NCBI GenBank assembly: GCA_018653485.1
Contig: JABHZE010000001.1
Location: 1 to 64,000, forward strand
Direction: 5' to 3'
Length of the DNA: 64,000 bases
From: an archaeon
GTDB lineage: Archaea > Nanobdellota > Nanobdellia > Pacearchaeales > GW2011-AR1
Shown here: in pieces, positions 47,868 through 58,800 of the stretch
Layout of the letters: the number at the start of each line of letters is the position of its first letter
How positions within the stretch are numbered: the stretch's first letter is position 1
Position numbers and translations under genes: made by a program
Notes under the pieces: model-generated
What the model saw: only the letters and a program-made list of their open reading frames with translations
Told to the model about the DNA's origin: nothing
The model's database searches: none

Positions 47868-47984
47868 ATGCCTACTAAATCCAAACCAAACAAAAAATCA
47901 AATCCTGCCACAGAAAAATCAAAGAAAAGCGAGGCATATATTAGGGCTAAAAAGGCACTGAGTAGATTGAGAAGCAGAAACTAG
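47868..47984 (+). CDS. Short basic ORF (38 residues)
   Basis: Frame MPTKSKPNKKSNPATEKSKK then SEAYIRAKKALSRLRSRN. It is highly basic with a helical C-terminal half and no membrane segment. A TATA-like ATTTAAATAAC stands about 30 nt upstream, so it is likely a leaderless message. The stop is 1 bp before the next gene (47986), supporting a two-gene unit. Nucleic-acid binding is possible but unproven. Confidence 0.5.
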   Translation: MPTKSKPNKKSNPATEKSKKSEAYIRAKKALSRLRSRN

Positions 47985-47985
47985 A

Positions 47986-48264
47986 ATGAGAGTTCAAGAA
48001 CATAACGTAGAAGTTATTATGATTATCACCGCTTCTATGACTACTATTCTTGCACTAATTTTAAGTTTTAATTACCCTGAGTTACAAATCTTAATATTAA
48101 CTATTTTAACAATATTGCTCCCAGTAATTTATCAAGTAGGGCATATATACTCCAAAGAATTAATTAAAGAGAAAAATGAACAGGATTTTCTTATATTAGA
48201 ACATAATATAGAATTCTTAGAATCTCAAAATAATTTATTAAAACAACAGATTAACAAAAAATAA
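47986..48264 (+). CDS. Small membrane protein with coiled-coil tail
   Basis: A 92-residue protein, MRVQEHNVEVIMIITASMTT, with two membrane helices (about residues 10-27 and 31-49). A cytoplasmic-type coiled coil follows (ELIKEKNEQDFLILEHNIEF and LESQNNLLKQQINKK). It follows the 38-residue basic ORF with a 1-bp gap. It ends 2 bp before the convergent PEP-CTERM-like gene. Function unknown. Confidence 0.5.
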   Translation: MRVQEHNVEVIMIITASMTTILALILSFNYPELQILILTILTILLPVIYQVGHIYSKELIKEKNEQDFLILEHNIEFLESQNNLLKQQINKK

Positions 48265-48266
48265 AA

Positions 48267-48842
48267 TCAATTATCTTCCTTTCTTCTACCTAACATCCTA
48301 CTAGCACCATATGCACCACATCCAAAAAGACCCAAACAAGCCAAAGCACCACTATTAGGTTCTGGAATTGGAACATCAATTGAAACTTGATCATAACTTA
48401 CTCCATCAGGAGTTCTTGCATTAGCATAACCTACTCCAGAAGTTTCACCAACATCATCAACATATAATGCAAATGTTTTTGGAAATGAAGAAATAGAATA
48501 AAGCATTTGATTACTAGCATTAGTTGTAAAACTTGTTAAATCATTTCCAATAGTAGTGTTCCATCCAAATGGAGCATCAGAACTTAAAACTCCTTCATTT
48601 AATCCCGCAGAAATTTCAAAATAATTTATAGGCTCAGTTAAAGGAGCATCATTATTAGTAACATTATATTCATATCTAGAAACGGTTTTAGGCTCACCTA
48701 ACACACTAATTTCTTCATCAACTCTAATATCATCAACAATCATAATATGTCCAGCATTAGCTTCTCTAACACTTCCTAAGTTCATAGGAATTAACGAAAG
48801 CATTCCCATTCCAATAATTTTTGCTAAATTTTTTGTTACCAT
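48267..48842 (-). CDS. Secreted protein with a PEP-CTERM-like sorting signal
   Basis: A 191-residue protein with an N-terminal signal peptide (AKIIGMGMLSLIPMNLGSVR). The single extracellular domain contains NYFEISAGLNEGVLSSDAPF. A C-terminal tail PIPEPNSGALACLGLFGCGA, then YGASRMLGRRKEDN, has the PEP motif, hydrophobic helix and basic end of PEP-CTERM proteins processed by exosortase. Archaea more often have PGF- or PEF-CTERM. No exosortase gene is in the window. It is last in the surface-protein block. Confidence 0.65.
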   Translation of the reverse strand: MVTKNLAKIIGMGMLSLIPMNLGSVREANAGHIMIVDDIRVDEEISVLGEPKTVSRYEYNVTNNDAPLTEPINYFEISAGLNEGVLSSDAPFGWNTTIGNDLTSFTTNASNQMLYSISSFPKTFALYVDDVGETSGVGYANARTPDGVSYDQVSIDVPIPEPNSGALACLGLFGCGAYGASRMLGRRKEDN

Positions 48843-48864
48843 TTTAGTTTTTTCTTCCCTTATC

Positions 48865-51075
48865 TCAGCCTAATAGCCTTTTAATAATATACCAAAGCAT
48901 TATTATTAATATTATTAAAAATATGATTAATAATGAGTATATAAAGATTGTTGAACTAGGGACTATCATATTACTCTTAGAAGATGAATCTCTTAAAACA
49001 ATAGCTTCTGAAGCTATATCTGAATCTTTAGAATTTCCCAATTCTAAAATACTCTCTGATTCAGAAATACATTCCTTAACAATCAGAACAACTTCCTCAC
49101 TAATAACTTCCCTATCAAATAAAACTTTAACATCTAAGATATACTCTCCAGCTTCAACATTATCTAAAATATCAAAACCAAATTCAATACTTTCACTATC
49201 TTCTTCATCAAATTCTTCTAATTCAAATTCTTCACTCTCAACATCAATATCTAATTTGCTATTTTCTACACTTATTCGCACTACTTGGTCCTCACTACCT
49301 TGATTTTTTACCTCAACATCAATACTAAAAGAATCACCACAAGTCAAATCCTCAAAAATATCTAAACTAATCTTATCTATAATAACATCAATTTCCTTTC
49401 TTTCAATATCAATTAAAACATAATCTTCATTATAATAACCATCTCCTTCTGCTTTAACAAAAATAGCATAATCATTATCTGCATCAACATCACTAGGAAC
49501 CGTTATAACAAAATCAACATCTTCATCTCTTTTCTTTTTTATTTCAACTTCATCTTCAACTCTTTCAACAATCCTATTTTTATCTAAATTATATAAATAA
49601 GCATCTACATCAAAATCAATTTCTTCATTAAAATCATTTTCTATATTAACTTCAATTTTAATTTCTTCATTAATTTCAAACTCATCATCTTCATCAGGCT
49701 CAGTTATCTTCACATTTATATTTTTATTTAAAATTCCATCTCTTTTAATTTTACTAAATTGAGGAGGTCCATCAACACAAACTCCTTGACAACATCTATC
49801 ACTATTTCTAACATTAAATAAATCTCCTTCACATATTTCATCTACAACACAAATCACACCATTAATTTCAGAACATGTAAAATTATCAAAATCATCAACT
49901 AAAACTTCCCATTCACTTTCAACACTATATTCAGAATCCTCAACAATACATTTTAAATCATAATTTCCTTTTTCTTCTTCAAATAAATAGTCTTCTCCAA
50001 CCCCAACTAATTCATCATTAATAAACCAACTAAGGCTAAATCCACTATCATCTAAAACATTCACCCTAAATAATTTACTTGTTCCTTGTAAAATTCTTAC
50101 AAAACCTAAAGAAGGATTTGTAGATACAATATTAGGAGCATCATTAACATTTTCAATTTCAACTTCAAATAAATGCTCACTATATCCAAATTCATCACTT
50201 ACTTTTATTAAACAACTAGCATCTCCAAAATAATCTTCTTCCCCAGAATAACTCAAAGTATTTCCATCAATACTACACTCTAGATTTTCCCCATTAACAA
50301 TACTAAATTCAAAATCATCACTTTCCTCATCACTCCCCTCTAACTCACAAGAATATTCACTATCTTCTAAAATCTCACTAACACAATCTAATTCCTCAAA
50401 TTCAGGAGGCTCATTAATTGTTACTTCATCAGGCCCGTTAATTAACCACTCAATTGAATTTTTAAATAATTCTTTACTTTCAGGAGTCCAATATTCACTT
50501 TCAGTAATACCAAAAAAAACTCTTTTAGGATCTCCTTTAACACCTATAACAAATTGACCTAACCCCACGCCAGAGCCACTCTTACTAATAATTCTTTGAG
50601 TATCATATTTTCTTCCAGTCAGAGTATAAACTGGCAAATCAATTTTCTCAAAACAACAAGAAGTATAAATATCAAAATCTTCTTCAACATTTAAATCTCC
50701 AACAATAAAATTAGGATTAGGAGCATAAGCAGATAATGGATAATTACTAACAAAATGAAGAAGATTACCACTAAATTCCTTATAATGATTAGGATTAACA
50801 ATTAATGATTTATATTCATGAACAGGAGCATTGTAAATATTTTCATTACCAATTAAAATCATTTCATAATCTGAAAAATCCACCCCACCTGCATCCCTAT
50901 CGCCTATTACTTCATAACTATATCCTAATTCATTTATCGCTGTAATAAAATTACTATCAAGATGACTAGAGTCTGCAACAACATAAGCAATATCTTCTGC
51001 ACAAACATTTCCAACAAAAACCATAACTAATAATAAACCTAGAATCCCCAAAAGAAGGCTCTTATTATTTATCAT
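48865..51075 (-). CDS. Membrane-anchored surface protein
   Basis: A 736-residue protein with an N-terminal signal helix (LLLGILGLLLVMVFVGNVCA). An N-terminal domain (DIAYVVADSSHLDSNFITAI, DYEMILIGNENI) is shared with the 1990-residue protein at 55898 and looks like a Rossmann/ThuA-like fold. Ig/cadherin-like strands follow (EDSEYSCELEGSDEESDDFE; NVNDAPNIVS), then a cysteine pair block (CSEINGVICVVDEICEGDLF) and a CARDB-like part (VEVKNQGSEDQVVRISVENS). It ends in a C-terminal membrane helix and KRLLG tail. Its ATG overlaps the stop of the upstream 280-residue gene (ATGA). Confidence 0.7.
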   Translation of the reverse strand: MINNKSLLLGILGLLLVMVFVGNVCAEDIAYVVADSSHLDSNFITAINELGYSYEVIGDRDAGGVDFSDYEMILIGNENIYNAPVHEYKSLIVNPNHYKEFSGNLLHFVSNYPLSAYAPNPNFIVGDLNVEEDFDIYTSCCFEKIDLPVYTLTGRKYDTQRIISKSGSGVGLGQFVIGVKGDPKRVFFGITESEYWTPESKELFKNSIEWLINGPDEVTINEPPEFEELDCVSEILEDSEYSCELEGSDEESDDFEFSIVNGENLECSIDGNTLSYSGEEDYFGDASCLIKVSDEFGYSEHLFEVEIENVNDAPNIVSTNPSLGFVRILQGTSKLFRVNVLDDSGFSLSWFINDELVGVGEDYLFEEEKGNYDLKCIVEDSEYSVESEWEVLVDDFDNFTCSEINGVICVVDEICEGDLFNVRNSDRCCQGVCVDGPPQFSKIKRDGILNKNINVKITEPDEDDEFEINEEIKIEVNIENDFNEEIDFDVDAYLYNLDKNRIVERVEDEVEIKKKRDEDVDFVITVPSDVDADNDYAIFVKAEGDGYYNEDYVLIDIERKEIDVIIDKISLDIFEDLTCGDSFSIDVEVKNQGSEDQVVRISVENSKLDIDVESEEFELEEFDEEDSESIEFGFDILDNVEAGEYILDVKVLFDREVISEEVVLIVKECISESESILELGNSKDSDIASEAIVLRDSSSKSNMIVPSSTIFIYSLLIIFLIILIIMLWYIIKRLLG

Positions 51076-51914
51076 TTCTTCTTAACACTCTTTTTTGGTT
51101 TAGTTCCCACATCTTTTTTAATATCATTCTTCACTTCAACCATATCGTTGATAACTACACCTGCATTTTGTTTTCTAGAAGCAATAGATAATACTACTAA
51201 AAATCCTGCAAAAACTCCAGCAGTTAAAAGTAATAAAATCGGAACAACTCCAAAGTTAGATGATTTATCATCATCTGAGTCATCATTGCCATTTAAATTA
51301 ACATTCACAGAGTTATCTATATTAGTTTCATTATTTATATTATTTATAATATTTGCATCATTATCACCAGAATCACTATCATCGTCATCTGAATCATCAT
51401 CATCATCGTCATCATCACTATCATCGTCATCATCATCTGAATCATCATCGTCATCATCTCCATCATCAGGATCCCATCCATTATTAGGGTCTCCACCTTC
51501 ACCACTAAGAATAATAATTGTAGAAGTTAACCCCACACCATTTCCACCATCAACAGGAGTAAAGGCAACATTAACATTCCCTTCATGAACTCCTCCCTCT
51601 CTAACCTCTATACTAATATGCGCATTCCTTTCTTGATTAGGCGCTAATTCAAATTCTGTTTCATCAATATCAATCCAACTAGCAATTTCTCCTTCAGAAA
51701 AAAGCTCTATAGTCACCGCAACATCATTCACATTTCTAACAAGAATATTTCTTTCAATTACCTCTCCAACTTCAACATCTCTTAAAATCATTCTAGAACT
51801 TCCAATTGTTCCAGTTATAGCATAAGCACTTCCAACTAAACTAAAAGCCATTAACAACAATAAAAAAACCCCAATTAATTTTTTATCAAAGATTTTATCA
51901 AATATATTAACCAT
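51072..51914 (-). CDS. Surface protein with Asp/Ser-rich stalk
   Basis: A 280-residue protein with a signal helix (KLIGVFLLLLMAFSLVGSAY) and a beta-sandwich resembling NPCBM/CARDB or DUF11-like domains (VEVGEVIERNILVRNVNDVA). A stalk of almost pure D and S (about residues 150-185) is followed by an Asn-rich part (NIINNINNETNIDNSVNVNL). A C-terminal membrane helix and basic tail (KPKKSVKKK) complete it. The acidic stalk could bind calcium or keep the domain away from the membrane. It is translationally coupled to the 736-residue gene. Confidence 0.65.
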   Translation of the reverse strand: MVNIFDKIFDKKLIGVFLLLLMAFSLVGSAYAITGTIGSSRMILRDVEVGEVIERNILVRNVNDVAVTIELFSEGEIASWIDIDETEFELAPNQERNAHISIEVREGGVHEGNVNVAFTPVDGGNGVGLTSTIIILSGEGGDPNNGWDPDDGDDDDDDSDDDDDDSDDDDDDDDSDDDDSDSGDNDANIINNINNETNIDNSVNVNLNGNDDSDDDKSSNFGVVPILLLLTAGVFAGFLVVLSIASRKQNAGVVINDMVEVKNDIKKDVGTKPKKSVKKK

Positions 51915-52027
51915 TTTAACATAACAAATTAAACAGTTTTACTTTTAAACATTATCAAGCTCAAAAAATACTTATGGAATATAGTATATGGGAGGAGAAT
52001 TAGAAGATATACAAACATTTAATCAAT

Positions 52028-55015
52028 TCATCTCAAAACATTTGTACTAACAACATTACTATCAAACATTTCAAATTGAGGACAATACCAATCAGGACTA
52101 TTAGATGCTAAAGTGCAAGCCTTTGTCAAAAAACTATGTTTAAATGAAGCTTTATTTTCAAATCCATTCCCCTGGAATTCTTTCCCAAAATCATCATCAA
52201 AATCAAATCCTAAATTATAAGTTAAAACAGGAACATTAACTCCAATAGGTTCAACATCACATTGAACATTCTCTCCTTCTTCATAACATTCAGGACTACT
52301 TTCAGAAGAATTAAAAATCAATCCTTCAGGTATTTTATCATAAATTCTTCCTAAACCAAAATAATCAGGATTAGGACTTTTAACAGTTATATTATAAATA
52401 ATCATCTCTCCAAAATCAACATTTTCAGGTCCTGTTTTAATAATATAAGGACTAGGTTCATCAATACACTCTCCATCATAACATCCAAATTCGCATGAAC
52501 TTACTAAGTTCTCAAAAACTTGTTCTTCACAAATACCCTCAATTAAACACCCAAAATCATGAACTTTATCATAAACATCGCCATCCATACAAATTCTATC
52601 CTCATAATCTTCACCACAATCCTCATCAATCACACATTCAGGTTCATCCTTACACTCCCCATCTTCACAACCATATTCACAACTCTCTATTAATTTCTCT
52701 TCAACACTAGAAGAGCATTCATTATTACCACAATCAAACTCTTTATAATTTTGATAAATATTTTCATCTACACAAAACCTTTCTCCCACATAACCATCAT
52801 CCCCACAATCATCATCTTCAACACATTCAGGTTCATCAGTACACTCACCATCTTCACATCCAAATTCGCAATCTTCAATAATTTTAAAACCCGCATCAAA
52901 ACTACAACTTGCATCAGCTAATCCAGGATTATTACAAATAGGAGTAAAATGATTTTGATAAACTGTGCTATTTTCACAAAACTTGTTTGCTCCCAACCAA
53001 CTCACACCACAATCAGAATCTTTAGAACAAGCAGGTTCAATAGGTTCATCAGTACACTCACCATCTTCACATCCAAATTCGCAAGCATTTATCACATCGT
53101 GAAGAGACTCTTCACAAAAACCATCAACACACCCAAAATCATGGAATCTAGTAAAAACACTACTTTCTCCTGTGTTAATTTCATTAATACAATAACTATC
53201 TTCATAATAATCTTCCCCACAATCAGAATCTTCAACACACTCTGGTTCAACAGGTTCATCTTTACACTCTCCATTCTCACACCCAAATTCACATTCATCA
53301 ATTAATTCAGATGTTGTTTCTAATTCACATTCACTTCCAACCCTACATCCAAAATCATTAAAATCCCTATAAACCTCATTACCAACACAATACAATCCAG
53401 AATAAAAGTCTTCACCACATTCATCACATTTAGGAGTTATAGGCTCATCATTACAAACTCCGTTTGTACACCCAAATTCACAATCTTCCATCAATTTATG
53501 AAGAATATTTTCTTCACAATTCCCATCAACACATCCAAAGTCATGATAAAAAGCATAAACATCTCCACATAAACAATAACCAGGTTCATAATAATCTTCT
53601 CCACAATCATCATCAATCACACATTCAGGATTCACAGGTTCATCTTTACATTCACCATTCTCACATCCAAATTCACAAGCAAATATAAATTCGTCAAGAA
53701 CTTGTTCTTGACAACTTCCATCATCACATCCAAAATCATGTAATGTTCTATAAATATCATCATCAACACAATAATTATCCTCATAATAATCATCTTCACA
53801 TTCATTATCTTCAACACATTCAGGTTCATTACAAATTCCATCTGAACATCCAAAAGCACACTCTTCAACTCTTCTCTCATCAATCTCAGAAGAACATTCA
53901 TTATTACCGCAACTAAATTCTTCATATTCTTGATAAGCATCTTCGCCTATACAAAACCTATCACCAATAAAACCATCTGTACCACAATCATCATCAATCA
54001 CACATTCAGGTTCTAAACACACTCCATTTTCACAACCATAATCACAACTATCAATAAATTCCTCAAAAATTTCTTCAAAACATTCTCCAACCCCACACCC
54101 AAAAACATGCAATGTTCTGTAAATATCATCATCAACACAATATCTATCCTCAGAATAATTATCACCACAATCAGAATCTAAAACACATTCAGGTTCATTA
54201 CAAATTCCATCTGAACATCCAAATGCACAATTCTCTACTTTTCTTTCATTAATTTCACTCTCACAACTACCACTACTACATTCAAAATCTTCATATTCTT
54301 GATAAGCATCTTCGCCTATACAAAACCTATCACCAATAAAACCATCATCTCCACAATCATCATCAATCACACACTCCTCCATACAATCACCATTAGCACA
54401 ACCATACACACAACTTTCAATAAATTCATTCACAATTAATTCTTCACAAACCCCATTATTTAATTCACATCCAAAATCATGTAATGTTCTATAGATATCA
54501 TCACCAACACAAAAATCATCAGAGTAGTAATCACATCCACAATCACTATCTTCATCACATTCACGCTCAGGAACAGGATCAGAACTTTCAACTCTTTCAC
54601 ATTGATAATTAATACAATACTCACCATAATTACAATCATTATCTATTAAACATTCAGCATCAGAATTATTATTTAAAAAATCATTAAATTCATCTTCATC
54701 AGAACCATCTCTAAATGGACTATCTGAACTATCTCCACTCTCAAATCTATTTTCAGAATAATTATTATTTGAATCACTACTTAATAAAATAGTCTCATCG
54801 TCATCATCATCTAAATTTGAATCCTTAAATTCTAAACTCTCATCAGATTCAAAAACATTCTCAACAAATAATCCTTCATTTTCTTTATCAACATCAGAAT
54901 ACTTAACACTCTCAACATCAAAAACTCCAAAGCCATCATTCAAATATACTACACCAGAAAATATAACTACCATTACTAATAATACTAAAAGTATTGATGC
55001 AGTGTTATTTTTCAT
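52028..55015 (-). CDS. Giant cysteine-rich repeat surface protein, about 995 residues
   Basis: Starts at ATG 55015 (MKNNTASILLVLLVMVVIFS), with TATA-like CTTTAAAAG about 27 nt upstream and a signal helix. An acidic linker is followed by 11 cysteine-rich modules of about 60-70 residues. Two flavours recur: DGFIGDRFCIGEDAYQEYED and YCVDDDIYRTLHDFGC, each ending CxFGCxxGxC. The C-terminal about 140 residues (SPNPDYFGLGRIYDKIPEGL, HSFLTKACTLASN) form a DUF11-like domain shared with the protein at 55898. There is no C-terminal membrane helix. Each module has about eight cysteines, so extracellular disulfides are expected. It is likely an adhesin or coat protein. Confidence 0.75.
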   Translation of the reverse strand: MKNNTASILLVLLVMVVIFSGVVYLNDGFGVFDVESVKYSDVDKENEGLFVENVFESDESLEFKDSNLDDDDDETILLSSDSNNNYSENRFESGDSSDSPFRDGSDEDEFNDFLNNNSDAECLIDNDCNYGEYCINYQCERVESSDPVPERECDEDSDCGCDYYSDDFCVGDDIYRTLHDFGCELNNGVCEELIVNEFIESCVYGCANGDCMEECVIDDDCGDDGFIGDRFCIGEDAYQEYEDFECSSGSCESEINERKVENCAFGCSDGICNEPECVLDSDCGDNYSEDRYCVDDDIYRTLHVFGCGVGECFEEIFEEFIDSCDYGCENGVCLEPECVIDDDCGTDGFIGDRFCIGEDAYQEYEEFSCGNNECSSEIDERRVEECAFGCSDGICNEPECVEDNECEDDYYEDNYCVDDDIYRTLHDFGCDDGSCQEQVLDEFIFACEFGCENGECKDEPVNPECVIDDDCGEDYYEPGYCLCGDVYAFYHDFGCVDGNCEENILHKLMEDCEFGCTNGVCNDEPITPKCDECGEDFYSGLYCVGNEVYRDFNDFGCRVGSECELETTSELIDECEFGCENGECKDEPVEPECVEDSDCGEDYYEDSYCINEINTGESSVFTRFHDFGCVDGFCEESLHDVINACEFGCEDGECTDEPIEPACSKDSDCGVSWLGANKFCENSTVYQNHFTPICNNPGLADASCSFDAGFKIIEDCEFGCEDGECTDEPECVEDDDCGDDGYVGERFCVDENIYQNYKEFDCGNNECSSSVEEKLIESCEYGCEDGECKDEPECVIDEDCGEDYEDRICMDGDVYDKVHDFGCLIEGICEEQVFENLVSSCEFGCYDGECIDEPSPYIIKTGPENVDFGEMIIYNITVKSPNPDYFGLGRIYDKIPEGLIFNSSESSPECYEEGENVQCDVEPIGVNVPVLTYNLGFDFDDDFGKEFQGNGFENKASFKHSFLTKACTLASNSPDWYCPQFEMFDSNVVSTNVLR

Positions 55016-55162
55016 AACCACTGATGAGCGACATGACTTTTAAAGCTTATTATACTCCTAACTATAAGTTATTTTACTACCGATTAGTTTAACAAATTAA
55101 AAAAAAGAGTGAAAAAATTAAATCACAATAAAATTTATAAACAATTTATACCTACTCCAATC

Positions 55163-55579
55163 ATGAAAACAAATACTATTGAGCTACAAAAACCAGAAAT
55201 ATTAAGGGCTAATAAAACATTAAGATTAGTCAATAGTTTAATTTTACCTAGGGATTTCGCAGTTGTTGGAAGTTTTGCTAGAATGACATTAGGAAATCCT
55301 GCAAACCCATTTTGTAATAAATCAGATATTGACTTTGCAGTATACAATAAGGCTACAGAAGAAATTGCAAGAAAATTAATGAATTCTTCTTATTTTGAAG
55401 GATTATTAGAAACTGATGATTATAGGCTTAATCCGGGCTCACATTTAGAATTTAAAATTAGAGGCCCAGACACAACACCAGTCCATATTATAGGTTCATT
55501 AAAACCTCATCATTTTAGAACAGCTAAAAATATTGGCGGAGTTAATTATATTGCAACAGATTATTTTCAATTAAGATAA
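55163..55579 (+). CDS. Nucleotidyltransferase-fold protein
   Basis: A 138-residue protein from ATG 55163 (MKTNTIELQKPEILRANKTL), with TATA-like ATTTATAAAC about 26 nt upstream. An upstream start at 55109 is in the promoter region. It carries the Pol-beta/NTase signature DFAVVGSFARMTLGNPANPF followed by NKSDIDFAVY, where G-S and D-x-D are the nucleotide and metal-binding motifs. A strand HLEFKIRGPDTTPVHIIGS carries the likely third acidic residue. Relatives include MNT-type antitoxins and small NTases, but no HEPN partner is adjacent. The substrate is unknown. Confidence 0.7.
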   Translation: MKTNTIELQKPEILRANKTLRLVNSLILPRDFAVVGSFARMTLGNPANPFCNKSDIDFAVYNKATEEIARKLMNSSYFEGLLETDDYRLNPGSHLEFKIRGPDTTPVHIIGSLKPHHFRTAKNIGGVNYIATDYFQLR

Positions 55580-55593
55580 TCTATTTTAAAATA

Positions 55594-55842
55594 TCAATCT
55601 CCACTTCTTCTAACAGCTTCTCTTGCTTCAAGTTCTGTATCTATACAATACTCTCTAAATCTATAAAATTCTCCCATCACAGGCATTTTTTTAACAAATT
55701 TTACAAAAGTAGAGGATTGATAATCTTCTCTAATTCCTTCAAGCGTCTCATCAGATTTAGATTTTAAATGTCTACGACTATAGTCTAACACTTTACCAAT
55801 ATCTCTTACAATTCTTCTAGCTTTATTTTTTCTTCCAAACAT
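55594..55842 (-). CDS. Hypothetical basic protein
   Basis: An 82-residue protein, MFGRKNKARRIVRDIGKVLD, rich in R and K, mainly helical, without membrane segments or cysteine pairs. The C-terminal half contains FVKKMPVMGEFYRFREYCID and TELEAREAVRRSGD. It lies between the NTase gene and the giant surface protein gene and has no recognised family. Confidence 0.5.
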   Translation of the reverse strand: MFGRKNKARRIVRDIGKVLDYSRRHLKSKSDETLEGIREDYQSSTFVKFVKKMPVMGEFYRFREYCIDTELEAREAVRRSGD

Positions 55843-55897
55843 ATTAGAGAATTAAAATAGTAACTTAAAAACCTTCCCCCCACAAACCCAAACACCA

Positions 55898-58800
55898 CTA
55901 ACAACCATAACTAGTCTTAACAACACTACTCTCAAAAATCTCAAATTGAGGGCAAAGCCAATCATCATTATTATTAGATGCGAGAGTGCAAGCCTTTGTT
56001 AAAAAACTATGTTTAAATGATGCTCTATTCTCAAATGAATCACCTTCAAACCCCTTAACTAAATCAAATACTAATTGAAAACTTACAGAATCAATATCAA
56101 CACCAATTACCTCAACATCACAAACAACTTCATTACCTTCTTTACTACATTCAGGACTACTTTCAGCAGAATCAAAAATCAATCCTTCAGGTATTTCATC
56201 ATAAACTTTTCCAAAACCAAAATAAGCAATATTAGGACTCTTCACAGTTATATCATAAATTATTTTATTCCCACAACCAATATCACTAGGCCCTCTTTTG
56301 ATAATATTACCGTTATTATCACTAGGTTCAGATTTACCATTAATATTAACTTCCTTACAATCAGGATCATGCTTTTTCTCTGAATTATCATCAGGAGTTG
56401 CACAACCATCATCTTCAGGATAATCTATCTTACCATCTCCATCATTATCTTTTCCATCAGAACATTCAGGTATCTTTCCCTTACAGACTAAATCAGTAAT
56501 CCAACTATTTTTATCTTTAGCAGAATCTGAATTAGTATATTGAAACTCTGAACCATCCCAGTAAAATACACAATTATTATGAGGAGTATGATAATTACAT
56601 TTACCAGAAGGATATAAGGGCTTTCTTTCACCATCATGACATCCCGCATCAATTGCATCATAATAACCAAAAATATTACAAACTTTTTCAGTAGTTACAT
56701 GCAATCTATCTTTAGCAATATTTTCACTCCATCCATTACTATTAGAACGCAAGATTCCACCATAACTTCCAGTTAATGAGCACTTTAAATCATATTCAGA
56801 TTTATTAGCAATTAATGTTGAAATAGTTCCAGGAGCAGTATTTCCAAAAGATTCTTGGAAATTATTATCACGACTTAATTCAGTCAAACCATCAATTAAT
56901 CCATCTCCATCATCATCTATTCCATTATCACAAATCTCACAAACACCATCATCAATTAATCCATTACAATCATTATCTTTTCCATCACAAACTTCAACCT
57001 CACCAGGATTTATTTCATCATCTCTATCATTACAATCTTTTTCTTTTCCATCATCTCCAGTCTCTCCAGGATTACAATCATCATAATTGTCATCATCATC
57101 ATCTTCACAATCACTTAAAATACACTCACTATCTGCACAACCAAATTCACATTCTTCAATAATTTTCTTAGTAACTTCTGAAGAACACATTTTTGAATTA
57201 CACTCAAACTCTCTAAAAAGTTGACGAACATCATTATTTTCACAAAACCTTTCTCCAATAAACCCATCATCACCACAATCAGAATCAATATCACATTCAT
57301 TCAAACATTCACCATTAGCACAATCATGCGCACATTCTTCTATCTTTCTTATACCACCCATAGAAGTACAACTTGAATCAATAGTCCCAGGATTATTACA
57401 GATTTTAGAAGCATATCTTTGATAAATATCATCACCAATACATATAAATGGATCTGCCCAACTATCACCACAATCTAAATCTCTAAAACAAGCAATACTG
57501 TAATCTCCTTCATAATCATCTTGAGGATTATATGTTCCAGAGTCATAAGGGTCATCCCAACAACCAGGATCTTGCTCATCAATTAATTCATCTCTATCAT
57601 TATCTGTATCATCACTACATTGATAGATAATTTCAATACATTCTCCATCAACACAAGTATCTGCACACTCTTCTACTCTTCTTTCATCAATATCACTTTC
57701 ACAACTTCCCTGATTACAACTAAAATCTTCATATTCTTGATAAGCATCATCACCTATACAAAATCTATCTCCTATAAACCCATCATTACCACAATCAGAA
57801 TCTCTAACACATTCATCTAAACAATCACTTCCAGCACAACCATATTCACATTCTTCAACTAGGCTATTCTCAACTTCTTGATTTTCAAAACAAGAACTGC
57901 CTCCACTTCCACTACACCCTCTATCATAACAATTCCTATTATGATAAAGATTATCACCTACACAATGATTACCACCCCAAGCATCACACTCATCTTCCCC
58001 ACAATCTTCAATTAAATTATTATCAAAACTAATATCACAAAAACTATCCACTTCCCCAGCATTCACACAAATAGATGTTTGAAATCTTCCAAATATATCA
58101 TCCCCAGAACAAAATTCATTTCCAACAATACCATTAATACCACAATCAGAATTTAAAGAACATTCAATATCAACACAATCTCCATCAACACAAGTATCTG
58201 CACAATCCTCTACTTTTCTATCATCAACTTCAGAAGAGCATTCCCCACTTAGACTACATTCAAAATCTTCATATTCTTGATAAGCATCATCCCCTATACA
58301 AAATCTATCACCAATAAAACCATCTGTACCACAATCTGAATCAAGTCTACATTCATTATTACAATCTCCATTAGCACAACCATATTCACATATTTCAACT
58401 AAGCTATTTTCCAAATTTGTCTCACCCACACAACGATTTCCTAAACAACTATTATCATGGCAATTTCTATCATGATAAACATCATCTCCTACACAATAAT
58501 CATTACCCCAAGCATCACAATAATCTGCATCACAATCAGAATCTAAAACACATTCAGGTTCATTACAAATTCCATCTGAACATCCAAAAGCACAATCCTC
58601 TACTAGATTCTCTGTAATGCTCGAAGAGCATTCCCCACCCTGACAACTAAAATCTTCATATTCTTGATAAGCATCATCGCCTATACAAAATCTATCACCA
58701 ATAAAACCATCATTACCACAATCAGAATCTCTAGAACATTCATCTAAACAATCTCCATTAAAACAACCATAAACACATTCATCTATTTTCTCACTATCAA

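Noticed and set aside
51360-51470. Trinucleotide (TCA/GTC) repeat expansion as a mobile or regulatory element
   Set aside because: It encodes the Asp/Ser stalk in frame and is adequately explained as protein-level low complexity.
55163-55579. HEPN/MNT toxin-antitoxin system
   Set aside because: The nucleotidyltransferase motif is present, but neither neighbour resembles a HEPN toxin.
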